DNA of 64,000 bases from JBCCWR01 sp039193385 (GCA_039193385.1 JBCCWR010000002.1:1-64000), one strand, 5' to 3'; numbered from the stretch's first letter, positions 1-8,923 are shown. Numbers and translations: made by a program. The notes: generated by a model from the sequence alone, not told the origin.

Positions 1-1
1 A

Positions 2-505
2 GCGCAGGTGCCGCTGGCGGATCTGTGGTTGCTCTGCGCGCCGATCCGCAAGGCCCGGATGGACATTCTGGTCGAAAAGGCCGTCGAGCTTGGCGTTGCC
101 CGCCTCCAGCCAGTGCTCACTCGCCGCAGTCAAAGCGAACGCCTGCGGCCGGAAAAGATGCGCGCCCATATGGTCGAGGCTGCCGAGCAATGCGGCAGCA
201 CGGTGGTGCCGGAGCTTGTCGCGGCGCAGCCGCTGGCGCAGGTCCTAGCCGCATGGCCCCCGGCCCGGCGTCTGATTTTTTGCGACGAGACACGTGATGC
301 GCCAACCCTGGCCGGGACCGACGCGCCGCCGCCGGCTGCGCTGCTGATCGGGCCCGAGGGCGGGTTCGACCCGGGCGAGGCCGCAGCGTTGCGCGGGCAT
401 CCGGCCTGCCAGCCGGTGTCGCTCGGGCCGCGCATCCTGCGCGCCGAAACCGCGGCCATTGCGGCCATCACGCTCTGGCAGGCTTTGCAAGGAGACTGGC
501 GATGA
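2..505 (+). CDS. rsmE: 16S rRNA m3U1498 methyltransferase RsmE, 5'-truncated by window edge
   Basis: The C-terminal about 167 residues of RsmE, the SPOUT-family enzyme that methylates U1498 of 16S rRNA with S-adenosylmethionine. The frame is open to the window edge, so the N-terminal PUA-like part lies outside; full members are about 240 aa. Family motifs visible are KAVELGV near the start, LIGPEGGF (the SAM-binding trefoil-knot loop) and LGPRILRAETA at the C terminus. The GTG at 8 is only the first possible internal start and is not the real one. The stop overlaps the next gene by 4 bases (ATGA). Base composition is GC-rich, unlike everything after about 1370. Identification is firm; its membership of the same genome as the rest is doubtful. 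Confidence 0.9.
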   Translation, partial: AQVPLADLWLLCAPIRKARMDILVEKAVELGVARLQPVLTRRSQSERLRPEKMRAHMVEAAEQCGSTVVPELVAAQPLAQVLAAWPPARRLIFCDETRDAPTLAGTDAPPPAALLIGPEGGFDPGEAAALRGHPACQPVSLGPRILRAETAAIAAITLWQALQGDWR

Positions 506-1206
506 CGGACCCGGTGATCCGCCTCCATCTGTTTTTTGCGCGCGAAAACGACCGCGCGGTGATCCTGCGTCAGGGGCCGTCAAAGCTCTTTCGTATGATC
601 CTGTGGCTCCGAGAAACCGACCGGTTTGAGGATGGCCAGTGGCTCAGTCACAAGGTCTATGTCGATCGCTGCGATCTCTCGCCCGATGGCCGGCATTTCC
701 TCTTCGTTGCGCGCGATGGGCGCTGGGGCAGCATGGCCAAGGGCAGCTACACTGCGATCTCGCAGCCGCCCTATTTCACTGCGCTTTCGCTTTTTGCCCA
801 AGGCGATGCGTGGGGCGGCGGCGGGCGGTTTTTCGACAACGCGCATTTTCAGGCCTTTGGCGGCGAGGATCAGATCAGCCGCGGCGAGGGTCTGGTCCGG
901 GTCTGGCAGGGCGAGCCGGGCAAGGGCTGCACCACCGGGCTGCGCCGCGCCAATGGCCAGCCGGCGGCCTTTGAAAAACCGGTGCGCGACTGGCTTTTGG
1001 GCCGCACGGCACGACCGGGGCGACAGGGCAATCCGCTCGATCGCTTTGACACCCAAGGCGGGCAGCTTTACCGGCGCACGGTCGACGGGCTGGACCTGAT
1101 CCGCGATTTTCGCAGCATGCGCTTTGAGCGGATCCGCGCGCCCTATGATTGGCGGGACCCGGCCGAGACGGGCGGTCCGCCCTGGCACCCGCTGGGATCG
1201 GAATGA
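502..1206 (+). CDS. Conserved hypothetical protein of alphaproteobacterial type
   Basis: A 234-aa soluble protein with no signal peptide or membrane segment, starting at the ATG that overlaps the rsmE stop and ending in an ATGA overlap with the next gene, so all three are translationally coupled. I do not recognise a catalytic domain. The sequence is rich in Trp, Gly and Asp, with the short string SPDGRHFLF resembling a beta-propeller blade, but no repeat series is evident. A long antisense reading frame over the same interval reflects only the high GC content. Real coding is supported by tight packing and third-position GC bias. Confidence 0.7.
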   Translation: MTDPVIRLHLFFARENDRAVILRQGPSKLFRMILWLRETDRFEDGQWLSHKVYVDRCDLSPDGRHFLFVARDGRWGSMAKGSYTAISQPPYFTALSLFAQGDAWGGGGRFFDNAHFQAFGGEDQISRGEGLVRVWQGEPGKGCTTGLRRANGQPAAFEKPVRDWLLGRTARPGRQGNPLDRFDTQGGQLYRRTVDGLDLIRDFRSMRFERIRAPYDWRDPAETGGPPWHPLGSE

Positions 1207-1368
1207 GCCTGCGCGGTCCATCGACACGGCCGGCCTGGCAGCGTTGGGCCCTGGCGCTCTGGCCGGCAGCCCTTGCCCTGGGCGCGACCTATTCGGCCTG
1301 GCCATGGCTCACCTCGGGCCATTGGCCCGCGCTTGCCGGCATTGCGGTGGTCCTGGCGCTGGCCGTGG
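1203..1368 (+). pseudogene. Truncated membrane-protein gene cut at a composition breakpoint
   Basis: Starts at an ATG overlapping the previous stop and encodes about 55 residues with two hydrophobic stretches (ALALWPAALALGATY and ALAGIAVVLALAV), consistent with the N terminus of an integral membrane protein. At about 1368 the GC-rich sequence changes within a few bases to AT-rich sequence; the frame then reads DFDNIQLIDTFNT and stops at 1409, overlapping the start of the next gene. The original 3' part is absent. This is the physical junction between two kinds of DNA. Confidence 0.6.
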
Positions 1369-1405
1369 ATTTTGATAATATTCAACTGATTGATACTTTT
1401 AACAC

Positions 1406-2239
1406 ATGATCACGATAGGTCTCATGCTTACGATTGTCACAGTGATGTTTGTTGTGGAAAAGTTTTGGCCTGCCAATGCTCTCCCCAAAGTTCCCAACTG
1501 GTGGCCAAGAGTCTTTTTAACCAATTTCTGCCAGGCAGGCATTGTCTTGCTACTTGGAGTCACCTGGGATAAGTGGACCTCTCAAATGCATGTTCCATGG
1601 GCATTACGCCAATCCTTAGGCCTTGGTTGGCAAGTAGTAGTAGGATACATCACCATCACTTTTATTTACTACTGGTGGCATCGACTAAGACACAATTCCT
1701 CTTTTTTCTGGCGCCTCTGTCATCAACTTCACCATTCACCCCAACGTTTAGAAGTTTTGATGTCATTCTATAAACACCCTGTTGAAATCATGCTCAATGG
1801 CCTTCTCAGTTCGACAATCAGTTATGTTCTGCTGGGAGCCTCCCCCCAAGCTGCTACCTTAGTCACTCTAGCCACAGGCGTCGCAGAAACTTTTTACCAC
1901 TGGGATATCAAAACCCCATTCTGGCTTGGACCTTTTTTTCAGCGGCCAGAATCGCATCGTGTCCATCATCAGCGCGCTCACCATACGAACAATTACTCAG
2001 ATATTCCTTTGTGGGACATGTTGTTCAATACCTATCACAACCCTAAAGAACCTATTCGAGCATGTGGGTTCGACAGCTGGCGTGAGGATCGCTTTGATGA
2101 CATGCTTGCTTTTCGGGATGTACATCGCAAAGGCATTGAAAACGAGCCACCTCTACACCTTCTTCCAACCTGCATAGGATGCTCCAAACGCTGGGCCTGC
2201 TTGCGTTCTCGTCAAAAATCTATGGAGGACTCATCATGA
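1406..2239 (+). CDS. Sterol desaturase / fatty acid hydroxylase superfamily protein
   Basis: A 277-aa membrane-bound di-iron oxygenase of the fatty acid hydroxylase superfamily. Several hydrophobic segments surround the histidine clusters HRLRH (about residue 92), HQLHH (about 106) and HRVHH with HH (about 193-200), which ligate the non-haem iron pair that hydroxylates or desaturates lipid chains. The substrate cannot be read from sequence. The gene is complete but begins only about 37 bases after the GC breakpoint, so its native promoter region is probably missing. Its TGA overlaps the ATG of the next gene, and with the HTTM-like gene it forms a three-gene unit likely concerned with membrane lipids. 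Confidence 0.85.
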   Translation: MITIGLMLTIVTVMFVVEKFWPANALPKVPNWWPRVFLTNFCQAGIVLLLGVTWDKWTSQMHVPWALRQSLGLGWQVVVGYITITFIYYWWHRLRHNSSFFWRLCHQLHHSPQRLEVLMSFYKHPVEIMLNGLLSSTISYVLLGASPQAATLVTLATGVAETFYHWDIKTPFWLGPFFQRPESHRVHHQRAHHTNNYSDIPLWDMLFNTYHNPKEPIRACGFDSWREDRFDDMLAFRDVHRKGIENEPPLHLLPTCIGCSKRWACLRSRQKSMEDSS

Positions 2240-2721
2240 AAATAAAAACAGCGAATATATGGTGCTGCGGAATTTTAGTTTGGGGGTTCTCTGCTATGAT
2301 CGGACATATATGCAAAATCCCCACACTTAAAGGTCTTGGGCTGGCTTCAGGAATTGCACCATTCACTAAAGTATTCTGCGCGGCTGAATCCATCGAAGAT
2401 GGTTGCTTTTTTGAAACCTTCGCAGCCAATTTTTATCTCCATTACCAAATGCCGGATGGTCTGGAACATGAACTTGAGATTACCCCAGAAGTTTACCAAA
2501 AAATCAAAGGACCCTATAACCGTCGCAATGTATACGGAGCCGTACTAGCTTATGGACCTGCCCTACCGGCCGACTTGCAAAAGCAAACCCTCCATTATGC
2601 CCTACTAAACCCTGGCATCATTCCCACTGAATTGGGCTTACCTACGGATGCATCACAATTCGAAATTTGCATCCAAAGTCGCACTGCAGGTTTTTCTAAC
2701 ACATGGACCCTTCAACCTTAG
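2236..2721 (+). CDS. Hypothetical exported or membrane-anchored protein
   Basis: 161 aa from the ATG at 2236. That start is preferred over an in-frame ATG at 2179 because GGAGG lies just upstream and the ATG overlaps the TGA of the desaturase gene. A single N-terminal hydrophobic stretch (about residues 8-24) suggests a signal or anchor; the rest is a soluble domain with two Cys residues. I do not recognise the family. Position between a lipid hydroxylase and an HTTM-like protein suggests a shared function. It overlaps the annotated start of the next gene by 19 bases. Confidence 0.6.
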   Translation: MKIKTANIWCCGILVWGFSAMIGHICKIPTLKGLGLASGIAPFTKVFCAAESIEDGCFFETFAANFYLHYQMPDGLEHELEITPEVYQKIKGPYNRRNVYGAVLAYGPALPADLQKQTLHYALLNPGIIPTELGLPTDASQFEICIQSRTAGFSNTWTLQP

Positions 2722-3611
2722 CCTTAACCACCTCAATCTGCACATCTCCTATGAAACGTTTACAAGCCACAAGTTTCTACACTCCTCAGCAATTTGGATT
2801 TTTTAGAATCTTGTTTGGATTATATCTAAGCTGGCACTTTGCATCGCTCATTCCCTATGGGGTGGAGCTTTTCAGCGACCAAGGCATATTGGGGGATAAC
2901 TCAATCAACCCATTAGCTCAAGCATGGCTCAACCCTTTCTTTATAAAAGGTTCATCCACTTGGGTTACAGCCTGGCTCATCATAGCAGTCCTGGGTTCAG
3001 TGTTAGTGATGCTCGGAAGAATACGTCGCCTCAGTTGTCTGTTTCTTTGGTACACTTGGACTTGTTTATTTACAGCTAACCCTTTAATAGCAAACCCAAG
3101 TCTGGCTTACATTGGTTTACTGCTAGTCCTGTGCACTTTAATTCCCCATGGAGAGTGCTACATACTCAAATTACCCAACGAACACTCTAAAAAGTCTACT
3201 AACTGGAAAATGCCTGCCATGGTCTGCTTCACTGCGTGGACACTTATGTCAGTAGGCTACACTTTTTCAGGAGTTATGAAACTTTTCAGCCCTAGCTGGA
3301 TAGATGGTTCCGCGTTGCAACATCTGATGTATAACCCGCTGGCACGTCCTGGCTTATTCAGAGACTTGATGTTAATACTTCCAGAGAGTCTAACGAAATG
3401 TATGACATGGAGTGTATTGGCATTAGAGATTGCCTTTGTCCCTCTTGTTATTTTCCGCAAAACAAGACCTTGGGTTTGGCTCTCGATGCTTTTGATGCAT
3501 TTTGGCATCATGGCCACAGTGGACTTTGCTGACTTAAGCTTGGGCATGGTAATGATCCACCTCTTCACCTTCCAGAGCTCATGGGTCAAAAAAACATACA
3601 CTAAAGCTTGA
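2703..3611 (+). CDS. HTTM-like (vitamin K-dependent gamma-carboxylase-like) membrane protein
   Basis: About 300 aa with many hydrophobic helices. The region FYTPQQFGFFRILFG near the N terminus, followed by a short loop with GVELFSDQGILG, is characteristic of the bacterial HTTM domain proteins related to the membrane part of gamma-glutamyl carboxylase. The biochemical activity of most bacterial members is unknown. The first ATG is at 2703; an ATG at 2751 (MKRLQATSFY) fits the usual family start better and would remove the overlap with the preceding gene. Neither has a clear ribosome binding site. Last gene of the three-gene unit. Confidence 0.75.
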   Translation: MDPSTLALTTSICTSPMKRLQATSFYTPQQFGFFRILFGLYLSWHFASLIPYGVELFSDQGILGDNSINPLAQAWLNPFFIKGSSTWVTAWLIIAVLGSVLVMLGRIRRLSCLFLWYTWTCLFTANPLIANPSLAYIGLLLVLCTLIPHGECYILKLPNEHSKKSTNWKMPAMVCFTAWTLMSVGYTFSGVMKLFSPSWIDGSALQHLMYNPLARPGLFRDLMLILPESLTKCMTWSVLALEIAFVPLVIFRKTRPWVWLSMLLMHFGIMATVDFADLSLGMVMIHLFTFQSSWVKKTYTKA

Positions 3612-3674
3612 ATTCCTGAGTATCGCACATTTCCATATATACAACATCGCGCTACCCAACTTTAATCCTTTTTC

Positions 3675-3812
3675 TTAACTGTGTTGAACATAACCAACCC
3701 TCTGCTTTATGTTTTTAAAGTTACGCTCTTCAGAGATGTACGCTTCTATTGGTTTATCATACTTCTTCACAAGCCCATCAAGCTTCTGCATTGCATCGGC
3801 TTTCTTGAGACT
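3675..3812 (-). pseudogene. Short coding remnant of unknown origin
   Basis: In the gap between the HTTM-like and glycosyltransferase genes the minus strand reads about 45 protein-like residues ending at 3675 (containing MQKLDGLVKKYDKPIEAYI), with an ATG at 3791 that would give 38 aa. In-frame stops lie immediately upstream. Charged, Lys/Glu-rich composition looks like a protein C terminus rather than random translation, but I cannot assign a family. A decayed gene end is more likely than a functional small protein. Confidence 0.25.
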
Positions 3813-3866
3813 TCATTCTTTCTACTGGCCAATCATAGGTGTCATCTCTAGTTTTCTCGTTCTTTG

Positions 3867-5321
3867 ATGCATACGAACCATTCTATAACCAAGTGGGAAT
3901 GGAGCCTGAGCGGTTTCTTGCTGCTTATGGCCGGCGTCTTGATTTTTCAGGATCTGGGAATGGAACCACTCGGTTATCCGGATGAGCTCAAGTCGGCAGA
4001 ACGCTCAACCTCATTTTTAACAACCGGCGACTGGTGGGCAGTGCATATGAACCATGAGCCGAATTTCAATAAGCCGCCTCTGCAATATTGGTGTAATGCG
4101 CTGATCTACACCATTCACCCTGACAAGGAGTTCGCCATCAGACTTATCAATGGCATCTTCGCCTGGGGTGTCTTCGCTCTCACCCTTCTGCTAGTCTGGC
4201 TCATGTTTACAGAGGAAGCTCAAAGAAAATGGATCGCCCCTCTAGCGGTTTATCTTTTGCTGCTCTATGGGCCGTTTATGGAGTATGCACGCATTGGCAT
4301 TCTTGATATGGGAGCCACTTTTTTTAGTTTGCTTGTCTTACTCGCGTCTCAACTATCCAGACAGAACCCTAAGTGGTGGCTGCTGGCCGGACTCGCAGGC
4401 GTCTTAGGCACATTGCAGAAAACGCCTTTACCTTTCGCTATATGGGGATTTCTTTTAATCCTAAAAGCTTTTCAACCTCAAGAGCGAACTAGTCTCAAAT
4501 CTTTATGGCTTTGGGGCAGTCTCATCTTTGGAGCACTCCTGGCAGGAATCTGGCCTGTGGTTCAGCTGATACGCTTCGGGGACATTTACTTTGACCGTTA
4601 TGTGGTTTTTGAATTAACTGAAATGACCAAGCGCGACGCGAATCTAGGCCCTTTGACCTATATCGTTTGGATCTCAAAGAAATGGTTTCTTTTTGCCCCA
4701 CTTGCTTTTGTAGGCTTGGTATGGGCCCTTTTTCATAGCAGGCTCAAAGACAAGAATTTGCCCAATCATTTTCTATTTGAGTGCTCTGTACTGACGCTTA
4801 CTTTTCTAGTCATCATGAGTTGTTTGACTGGCCACTCACACCGTTATATTTTTCCCGTCCTGCCATTATTGAGTATCCTGGCCGCATGGTGTATGTATAA
4901 GGTGTTGAGACGCTGGGCATCTCACAAATATAGTCTTATCGCTATCATCCTGCTCGTATCTTTCCCCAGTTTGATGACACTGCATTACCATTACAATTTA
5001 AAGCGGCATAAATATAAACCTTTCGTGCCTGTTTTAAATGAATTGGCTGATTTGAATAGAGAAAAGCAGCTTCCTTTGTTTTTAAGTTTTTCGGATTCGC
5101 TTGATCGCGGCAACATGACTCGTCTGGTACGTTATTATGGAGAAGTGGAACCAGCTGTAACCCTTCTACATGAAAAAGATGCTCTAAACCAGGTGCGGGC
5201 AATAACACCCCCGCTGCTAGGTTTGGTCAGTCCGGATAGAATCTCTCACTTGAGAGAAATGGATTTAAAGATTGAAGAGTTGGGTGCTTCTGGAGGTATT
5301 CATTTAATAAAAATTAAGTAA
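3867..5321 (+). CDS. ArnT-like / PMT-family membrane glycosyltransferase
   Basis: 484 aa from ATG 3867 (a TTG three bases earlier is also open). A GT-C fold enzyme that would move a sugar from a polyprenyl-phosphate donor onto lipid or protein at the periplasmic face. The first extracytoplasmic loop carries the acidic pair in YPDELKS (about residues 37-43) and the KPPLQYW string after it, as in the 4-amino-arabinose transferase ArnT and relatives; about ten hydrophobic segments follow, then a soluble C-terminal domain. Only 5 bases separate it from cysS, so the two are probably cotranscribed. Acceptor and sugar are unknown. Confidence 0.8.
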   Translation: MHTNHSITKWEWSLSGFLLLMAGVLIFQDLGMEPLGYPDELKSAERSTSFLTTGDWWAVHMNHEPNFNKPPLQYWCNALIYTIHPDKEFAIRLINGIFAWGVFALTLLLVWLMFTEEAQRKWIAPLAVYLLLLYGPFMEYARIGILDMGATFFSLLVLLASQLSRQNPKWWLLAGLAGVLGTLQKTPLPFAIWGFLLILKAFQPQERTSLKSLWLWGSLIFGALLAGIWPVVQLIRFGDIYFDRYVVFELTEMTKRDANLGPLTYIVWISKKWFLFAPLAFVGLVWALFHSRLKDKNLPNHFLFECSVLTLTFLVIMSCLTGHSHRYIFPVLPLLSILAAWCMYKVLRRWASHKYSLIAIILLVSFPSLMTLHYHYNLKRHKYKPFVPVLNELADLNREKQLPLFLSFSDSLDRGNMTRLVRYYGEVEPAVTLLHEKDALNQVRAITPPLLGLVSPDRISHLREMDLKIEELGASGGIHLIKIK

Positions 5322-5326
5322 TAAAT

Positions 5327-6775
5327 ATGTTCGAACTTTACGATACACTGACACGAAAAAAGCGAGAAATTAAAGCCGGTAATGGTAAGACACTGCGCTT
5401 TTACTGCTGCGGCCCCACTGTCTATGGCCCTGCTCATGTGGGAAATTTTAGAACCTTTCTCGTGCAGGATCTCTTTCGACGCGTGGCGGAACTTTCTGGC
5501 TTTAAAACCAAGCATGTCAGAAATGTCACAGATGTAGATGATAAGACCATTCGGCAGTCTCAAGCCGAAGGCAAATCTCTGACAGCCTTCACTCAATACT
5601 GGACGGAACGTTTTCATGCAGACTGTGAGAAGTTGAACCTACTGCAACCTCATGTTGAGCCCAGCGCCGTGGCACACATCAAGGAACAGATAGAGATGAT
5701 TGAAAAATTAATCGAAGATAAAAACGCGTATCAAGGTAAAGACGGCTCCGTTTATTTTTCAATCCGTAGTTTTAAAGATTATGGAAAGCTTGCACGACTC
5801 GACCAACAAGAGCTCATATCCGGCGCAGCACAGTCAGCCAATAATTCCGATGAGTACACCAAGGACGCCATCAATGACTTCGCTTTGTGGAAAGCACACC
5901 GCCAGGAAGATGGCGAAAATTACTGGGATAGCCCGTGGGGAAAAGGGCGGCCTGGCTGGCACCTGGAGTGCAGTGCTATGAGTTTGAAATACCTGGGGAA
6001 TGACTTTGATCTTCACTCCGGAGGCGTCGACCTGATCTTTCCTCATCACGAAAATGAGATTGCGCAAAGTGAATGTTTCACGGGGCAACGCTTCTGCCGC
6101 CACTGGCTGCATGTAGCCCATCTCATGGTAGACGGAGGTAAAATGAGCAAGAGCCTGGGCAATCTCTACACTGTGGCTGATATTGAAGCAAAGGGCTTTC
6201 ATCCGGCAGAACTACGTTATGTGCTTTTAAGTGGTGACTACCGACAACCGCTTAACTTTACCTGGGACTCATTACACGCAGCCTGGCAGGCTCTCGGCAA
6301 AACGCAAAAGGTTGTAGCAAAACTCCTGCAGATAGCAGAACTCCAGAAGCTACCTGCCTATAAGGAACAACTTAAGGCCAGAGTCTCTGACTTAGGACTG
6401 TTTGCTCAAGCCTGGGAAGCTCTGCAGATGGATATGAATGCACCTAAAGCTCTGGGTCATTTTTTTACTGCACTCAAACAAGTGGATGAAAACTTGAAGC
6501 AGGGACTTTCCTCCAAAGATGCCATCCTTGTGCTTTCACAGCTCGCCTGGATTCTCAATGCGATCGGTTTAGAAATTCCCGAACGCAAAGAAGCACAAGA
6601 ACAAGCGCCAGAAGAAGTAAAAACCTTGGCCATGAAACGCTGGCAGGCCAAGCAAGCTAAAGATTGGAACACAGCGGATAAGCTGCGTGATGAGATCGCT
6701 TCTTTAGGATGGACCATCAAGGATCGCAAAGACGGTTTTGATTTGATTAAAAATGCTTCTGCTGCCGATCTATGA
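5327..6775 (+). CDS. cysS: Cysteinyl-tRNA synthetase
   Basis: 482 aa, normal length for this class I enzyme, which charges tRNA-Cys. The nucleotide-binding motif appears as PAHVGNF (HIGH equivalent, about residue 35), the KMSKS loop as KMSKSLGN (about 273-280), and the zinc ligands are in CCGPT (Cys28), LECS and HHENE. The C-terminal helical domain ends with the conserved KAKDWNTADKLRDEIASLGW type segment. It follows the glycosyltransferase gene by 5 bases. Essential housekeeping gene; it anchors this part of the window as chromosomal. Confidence 0.97.
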   Translation: MFELYDTLTRKKREIKAGNGKTLRFYCCGPTVYGPAHVGNFRTFLVQDLFRRVAELSGFKTKHVRNVTDVDDKTIRQSQAEGKSLTAFTQYWTERFHADCEKLNLLQPHVEPSAVAHIKEQIEMIEKLIEDKNAYQGKDGSVYFSIRSFKDYGKLARLDQQELISGAAQSANNSDEYTKDAINDFALWKAHRQEDGENYWDSPWGKGRPGWHLECSAMSLKYLGNDFDLHSGGVDLIFPHHENEIAQSECFTGQRFCRHWLHVAHLMVDGGKMSKSLGNLYTVADIEAKGFHPAELRYVLLSGDYRQPLNFTWDSLHAAWQALGKTQKVVAKLLQIAELQKLPAYKEQLKARVSDLGLFAQAWEALQMDMNAPKALGHFFTALKQVDENLKQGLSSKDAILVLSQLAWILNAIGLEIPERKEAQEQAPEEVKTLAMKRWQAKQAKDWNTADKLRDEIASLGWTIKDRKDGFDLIKNASAADL

Positions 6776-6979
6776 TTCCATAATGTAAGATTAATACAAA
6801 ACCCATAATTCCATAACTAGTATATTCTAAATGCCTATCGAATATTTTGTTTAAGCAGAATTTTATACTTTTAATAAGCTTTATATTGACGACAAAATAA
6901 TAATAGACGTAGCACATGTAGGTTGCTACTCCGCTTGAAAATATGATAACTTTTTAAATAGTACGTGTTTAATAACTAG

Positions 6980-7693
6980 ATGAGTTCAGAAGGTAATAGC
7001 TCTATTTTCTCTTTTAAAGAGATGCTTCAACACTATGCGCAAACGGGCAAAACGGGCCTCTTTGAAGTTTCCGCAGCAGGTTCTAGAGGACGTGTGTATA
7101 TAACCAATGGGTCTGTTATTCACGCAGAAACTGGCAGTGGGCAGGGAGAAGCTGCTGCCCTGCAAGTGATCTCCTGGAAAGATCCTCTGTATGAATGGAA
7201 AGAAGACCAATCTCCTGCAGATGCTTCTGTGGCTGTTCCTGTGCAAGATCTTTTACTCAAAGCAATAATAAATGAGAATACAGAAAAAGCTTCACCGCCC
7301 GATAAAGAACAACTGCCTAACTCAAATGCGCAAACGCGCAATATCCTTGATCCTAATTCAGTAAAAATACTCAGCTTGGAGATCTCCAGTAATGAGTTGA
7401 AGCCTTTCCGTTTTGTTATCAAGAAAAAGCAGATGACGGTCGGGCGAGATGAAGCCAATGAGCTTTGCCTGGCTGAGACTTCTGTTTCCCGTAAACATGC
7501 CATGATCATTAACATGAATGACAATCTTATTATCCGCGATCTGGGTTCATTGAATGGCACAATGATTAACGGGCAGGTTATTACTGAAGGAATCGCAAAA
7601 AAAGATCAGATCATCACTTTTGGTGAATGCAACTGTCGTCTCAACGTAAGCATCGTGCGCAAGGTGCCTACTATGAGTAAAGTCGCTAAGTAA
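6980..7693 (+). CDS. DUF4388-FHA domain signalling protein
   Basis: 237 aa. Residues about 8-90 form a DUF4388 (PATAN-like) domain with the typical core GLFEVSAAGSRGRVYITNG followed by VIHAETG; residues about 145-230 form an FHA domain with GRDEANEL, SVSRKHA and DLGSLNGT, the loops that bind phosphothreonine. DUF4388 proteins are common in gliding and developmental signalling of Myxococcota, Cyanobacteria and PVC bacteria, but the target here is unknown. It points toward the tRNA gene and the convergent REC-DUF4388 operon, so the block looks functionally related. About 200 bases of AT-rich DNA with no recognisable gene separate it from cysS. Confidence 0.88.
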   Translation: MSSEGNSSIFSFKEMLQHYAQTGKTGLFEVSAAGSRGRVYITNGSVIHAETGSGQGEAAALQVISWKDPLYEWKEDQSPADASVAVPVQDLLLKAIINENTEKASPPDKEQLPNSNAQTRNILDPNSVKILSLEISSNELKPFRFVIKKKQMTVGRDEANELCLAETSVSRKHAMIINMNDNLIIRDLGSLNGTMINGQVITEGIAKKDQIITFGECNCRLNVSIVRKVPTMSKVAK

Positions 7694-7791
7694 AGTTCTA
7701 TTGTTGGCTTAACAGCAGTACGATCATGCAGCCCATTGCCATTGACGCTCTATAAAAGTATTTGATATATATTTTAATCTGCATCAAGCAT

Positions 7792-7864
7792 TGCCCCATA
7801 GCTCAATTGGCAGAGCGCCAGGTTCTGGCCCTGGAGGTTTAAGGTTCGATCCCTTATGGGGCAG
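7792..7864 (+). tRNA. tRNA-Gln (anticodon CTG)
   Basis: 73 nt forming a full cloverleaf: acceptor TGCCCCA pairs with TGGGGCA, D-stem GCTC/GAGC, anticodon stem CCAGG/CCTGG with loop TTCTGGC (anticodon CTG, reading CAG), a 5-nt variable loop, and T arm TAAGG-TTCGATC-CCTTA. The discriminator base is G, as usual for tRNA-Gln. CCA is not encoded. It lies between two converging signalling operons. Confidence 0.95.
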
Positions 7865-7943
7865 GGGGCAGGGAAGCAGATATTATTTAGCCAATCAGCC
7901 GCTTTTCGATTTTGCGAACCCTGAACTATGCGTCCTGAACTCC

Positions 7944-8450
7944 TTAACTGGCACGCGCCAGAAAAGTTTCATCCATCTTAGTGATGCGTTCTCCCAGACA
8001 ACGGCAGAGATTTTTCATAATAATAGTATGCTGGTCTGGCCAGATTTGATAAAGCTTGTTCAAGCTGTTACTCGTCAACGAGTAGAGAAAGCAAGTTTCT
8101 TTGGCCACCACCGTAGCAGAGCGTACGATAGGCTCTATCACACACATTTCTCCAAAAAATTCATTTTGGCCCAGCGTTGCAATAACAGACACATTGTCCT
8201 CACTGATGTTTTTCATGACTTCCACGACACCACTGCCCACGATGAACATTTCGTCTCCAGGTTCTCCTTCACGAACAATAACTTCTCCTGCATGAACGAC
8301 TCTTTCATGTGATGCAACGTAAAGTGTGATAAGAGCATCCTGTGAAAGCTCCGCAAATATTGGAATATTCTGAAACGAATTGAGCACCGGACTCGTGCTA
8401 AAAAGCGCCTCCATAGCCTTGACAATATTTGTTGGAAGTTGAAGTTTCAT
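7944..8450 (-). CDS. Cyclic nucleotide-binding (CNMP) domain protein
   Basis: 168 aa, essentially one Crp-type cNMP-binding beta-barrel. The phosphate-binding cassette FFGEMCVIEPIVRSATVVA contains the Gly-Glu and Arg-Ser pairs that contact the cyclic nucleotide phosphate, so ligand binding is plausible. There is no C-terminal helix-turn-helix, so it is not a CRP-like DNA-binding factor; it probably acts as a sensor module for partner proteins. Last gene of a minus-strand operon; its start overlaps the stop of the preceding gene by 4 bases. Confidence 0.85.
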   Translation of the reverse strand: MKLQLPTNIVKAMEALFSTSPVLNSFQNIPIFAELSQDALITLYVASHERVVHAGEVIVREGEPGDEMFIVGSGVVEVMKNISEDNVSVIATLGQNEFFGEMCVIEPIVRSATVVAKETCFLYSLTSNSLNKLYQIWPDQHTIIMKNLCRCLGERITKMDETFLARAS

Positions 8451-8923
8451 TCTGCAAGCACCGTGTTAGCTATTTTGAAACGTTCATTTACTTGTCGTAA
8501 TGTACGTGAGTAAAATCGAGCCAGATTGGAAATAATGAGAGCATACTGGTCTGGATGATCTTTTTCTAATTCCTTAAAAAATTCCAAAGAGATAAACAAT
8601 AAAGAACAGGGTTCAAGAGCCACAAAAGTTCCAGCGCTTGAGCTATTTCCCAAAAGACACTGCTCGCCAAAAAAATCGCCATCGATCAAAGTAAAAAGAA
8701 TATCATGCGGACTTCTCGACTCACCCTCAAAAACTTCAACGGAACCACTGATTAAAATGTGGACACCGCGAGTTGCCGAACCCTTGGCTAAACACACATC
8801 CCCCGCCTCAAAATCATGAGGTTGCGCATTTGCAGCCAAAGTATCAATTTTTTCCTCATCCAGCCAGGAGAAGAGGGTGACTTGCCGTAACTTATCAACT
8901 TTGTTATCCATAGCTTCTTTCAT
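8447..8923 (-). CDS. CNMP-fold protein with altered phosphate-binding cassette
   Basis: 158 aa with a single cNMP-binding fold. It matches the neighbour at 7944 in architecture, but the cassette reads FFGEQCLLGNSSSAGTFVA: the arginine that normally binds the cyclic phosphate is replaced by Ser/Ala, so this copy may bind a different ligand or none. No DNA-binding domain. Its ATG overlaps the TGA of the REC-DUF4388 gene, showing translational coupling. Likely a paralogue of the downstream gene that has diverged in function. Confidence 0.82.
   Translation of the reverse strand: MKEAMDNKVDKLRQVTLFSWLDEEKIDTLAANAQPHDFEAGDVCLAKGSATRGVHILISGSVEVFEGESRSPHDILFTLIDGDFFGEQCLLGNSSSAGTFVALEPCSLLFISLEFFKELEKDHPDQYALIISNLARFYSRTLRQVNERFKIANTVLAE

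Noticed and set aside
580..1305. 241-codon minus-strand frame in the GC-rich segment
   Set aside because: Shadow of the 502-1206 gene; long antisense frames are expected in high-GC coding DNA and this one breaks the coupled gene order.
7791..8312. 173-codon plus-strand frame starting in the tRNA gene
   Set aside because: It covers the tRNA and the antisense strand of the clear CNMP gene.
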